A DNA stretch of 20,647 nt from Symsagittifera roscoffensis (taxonomy: Eukaryota; Xenacoelomorpha; Acoela; Convolutidae): contig NW_026970809.1 in NCBI RefSeq assembly GCF_963678635.1, positions 1-20,647 of the forward strand, written 5' to 3'. The translations under genes were made by a program, and so were the position numbers. This document shows positions 19,077-20,647 of this stretch, one piece after another. The notes beneath the pieces were generated by a model that was not told the origin of the DNA, did not search any database, and saw only the letters and a list, made by a program, of their open reading frames with translations. Numbering within the stretch: the first letter of the stretch is position 1; every line of letters starts with the position of its first letter.

Positions 19077-20647
19077 TCATAGATCCAGTAGCACAGAATG
19101 TTCCGATCAGACTTTTAAAAAAAAGTAAAAATGTTTTTTTCAAAGTGGTGTCGTTTTTTCTGCATAATGGTATAAAAAAGTCTGAACAAAAAAATAGAAC
19201 TCGGGCATATTTGAGAATCGTAGTAAAATAATTCAATTGGAAAACAGTTTTTGAAGAAAAATGGCAAGAAAAATGTTTAAAGTTTTTAAAAAAAAAACTC
19301 CGAAAACTACTTTTACTTGAGTAAATTTAAATTTTCACGGCTTAAATAAAGTTTAAATAAACTATTCCAATTATTAACTATCTTACTACTTAAGCTCGAA
19401 ATTGAACCAAAAATCAAAAATTATAAACCGGTTTTTCTCGACACTGTGAAAACTTTTGGAAATTTTTAATTGTCGTTAGAATCACGACTGAAAGGGCTTT
19501 AGTATGATATATCACTCAACCCTGTCCGATGATTGTTTGTGGTAGCTGATTTTGCGTGGAAAAAAAAACACACCCGAATCCAAAGTTCCTCCCAAATTTC
19601 AACGGTCGGAACAATTATGTTTGTTACTATATTTTATTTTAATAATACGAGCACTCTCGCACTCTAAAAGAAGTTGAAAGAGCTATGGCGTAGGGTACAG
19701 TTTTTAGTTTTTTTGCTTTTAGTTTTTCAGTTACATGACATGGAAGTAAGATGTACCAAAGATCAAAACATTGAATTTTCAAATTTTTGAAAAAAAAATC
19801 GTGCTCAAAAATCATTCTTGCATAAAATGAGGCAAGCTGATTGGTCCTACTAATACGTAACTAGGAGCAAAGTTGATCACTTTCTCATAGTTTGTGCGAA
19901 GGGTTGAAAACAACTTTCCAAAGATTCAATCTTTTTTTTAAACCACAAAGTACTTCGTAGATATTACACATTACAGTTCAGTCGAACTTGTGTCACTTTA
20001 TGCATCAATTGCTCAGATCTTGATGCAGGCTAGTTGATGTTTCGAGTTTCGAAGAGAGTAACTGATTATGAACGTTTGGAGTATGCTTAAATATCCTCAT
20101 CAGTCCAGATATAGATAATTTTTATGGCGATTGATTTTTTAAGGATCCTCTAAGATGATTTTTTAAGGAATTGCGTTTAAAAAAAACACAATTTTCATGT
20201 TCACATTGAACTCAAATCCCAAAAAAGCTCAATTTTGCTGACAATTTTCGACATAATTTACCTATTTTTCTGGTGCGCATTCTTGCTTTCTAAAATTACC
20301 ACAACAATAAGATAATGGATCCGTTGCTCTGCTTGACTCTTCCCAGCCTTCAGGATAAATCCGCTACAATTTGATTAAATTCTCTACAAGCTAATTGAGA
20401 TCCATGAAGGTACTGAGTTGTCACGGCTCGAAGCCTTTTTTTTCAGTAAAAGTGGGAAAATTTAACGCCATAGTTGGGTTTCTCGTAGTATAAAAATAGA
20501 AACATCTGAAATGCAATTTTGGTCGCTACTACTAGCATGTACTGAAAAGGTCATGTGTCTTGTCTGAAATTAAAGGGATTCTTTTTGGTTTTGTACCTCC
20601 ATCTGAATAGATTTTTATCCCCCCTAAACGATGAAAAAAGACAAATG
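19077..20647. other. Gene-free AT-rich right end of the window
   Basis: No coding domain, RNA gene or transposon is recognised. I looked on the minus strand for the missing upstream exons of the GPCR and found no transmembrane-like open stretch that I can defend. The GC-richer patch at about 20280-20440 carries only short frames. Exons shorter than about 40 codons could be missed. Confidence 0.5.

Noticed and set aside
20040-20110. Hammerhead-ribozyme-like string on the minus strand (CTGATGAG, then CGAAAC)
   Set aside because: The parts are about 40 bases apart and the intervening bases do not form a stem II beyond about three pairs. Stems I and III are also not complementary.
20260-20320. 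Possible 28-base mini-exon on the minus strand upstream of the GPCR exon
   Set aside because: It has acceptor- and donor-like edges, but the frame needed to join the GPCR exon contains a TAG stop.

Overview
The window looks like nuclear DNA of an invertebrate bilaterian animal. It is AT-rich, with long T and A runs. Its recognisable genes are animal families: a NeuroD-type bHLH factor, a secreted lipocalin and a rhodopsin-like receptor. Coding sequence is broken by GT-AG introns; the two complete ones are 342 and 337 bases. No ribosome binding sites, operons, tRNA, rRNA or CRISPR were seen. The species cannot be named from the sequence.

Left part (1-5987). A two-exon NeuroD-family gene lies on the minus strand (873-2228), with its intron inside the DNA-binding basic region. 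A tandem array of about five 115-base units starts roughly 130-160 bases upstream of its start codon. Next comes a cluster of short direct repeats ending in an 82-base foldback hairpin made of poly-C and poly-G. The rest, to about 5980, is AT-rich and without a supported gene.

Middle part (5988-12432). A complete two-exon lipocalin gene sits on the plus strand (5988-6966). About 5.4 kb of AT-rich DNA follows with no gene I can support, apart from a GC-richer island at about 9060-9240.

Right part (12433-20647). The last exon of a class A GPCR (transmembrane segments 6 and 7) is on the minus strand; its other exons were not found. Upstream of it lies an almost perfect head-to-tail duplication of 2.27 kb (13067-15343 and 15344-17616). 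Its right edge falls inside a dead MULE-type transposase gene with a FLYWCH-like N-terminal region. The right-hand MULE continues intact in layout, though broken in frame, to 18390. This element appears to be bounded by 15-base minisatellites in opposite orientation (16645-16782 and 18991-19076), which may be its terminal inverted repeats. Shared stops and a shared frameshift show that the MULE was already dead before the duplication.

The three host genes belong to different pathways (neural transcription, extracellular ligand binding, membrane signalling), and nothing suggests they act together. No previously unknown multi-gene system is evident. The most unusual structures are the minisatellite-ended MULE, the microhomology-bounded duplication with clustered differences, and the repeat array next to NeuroD.
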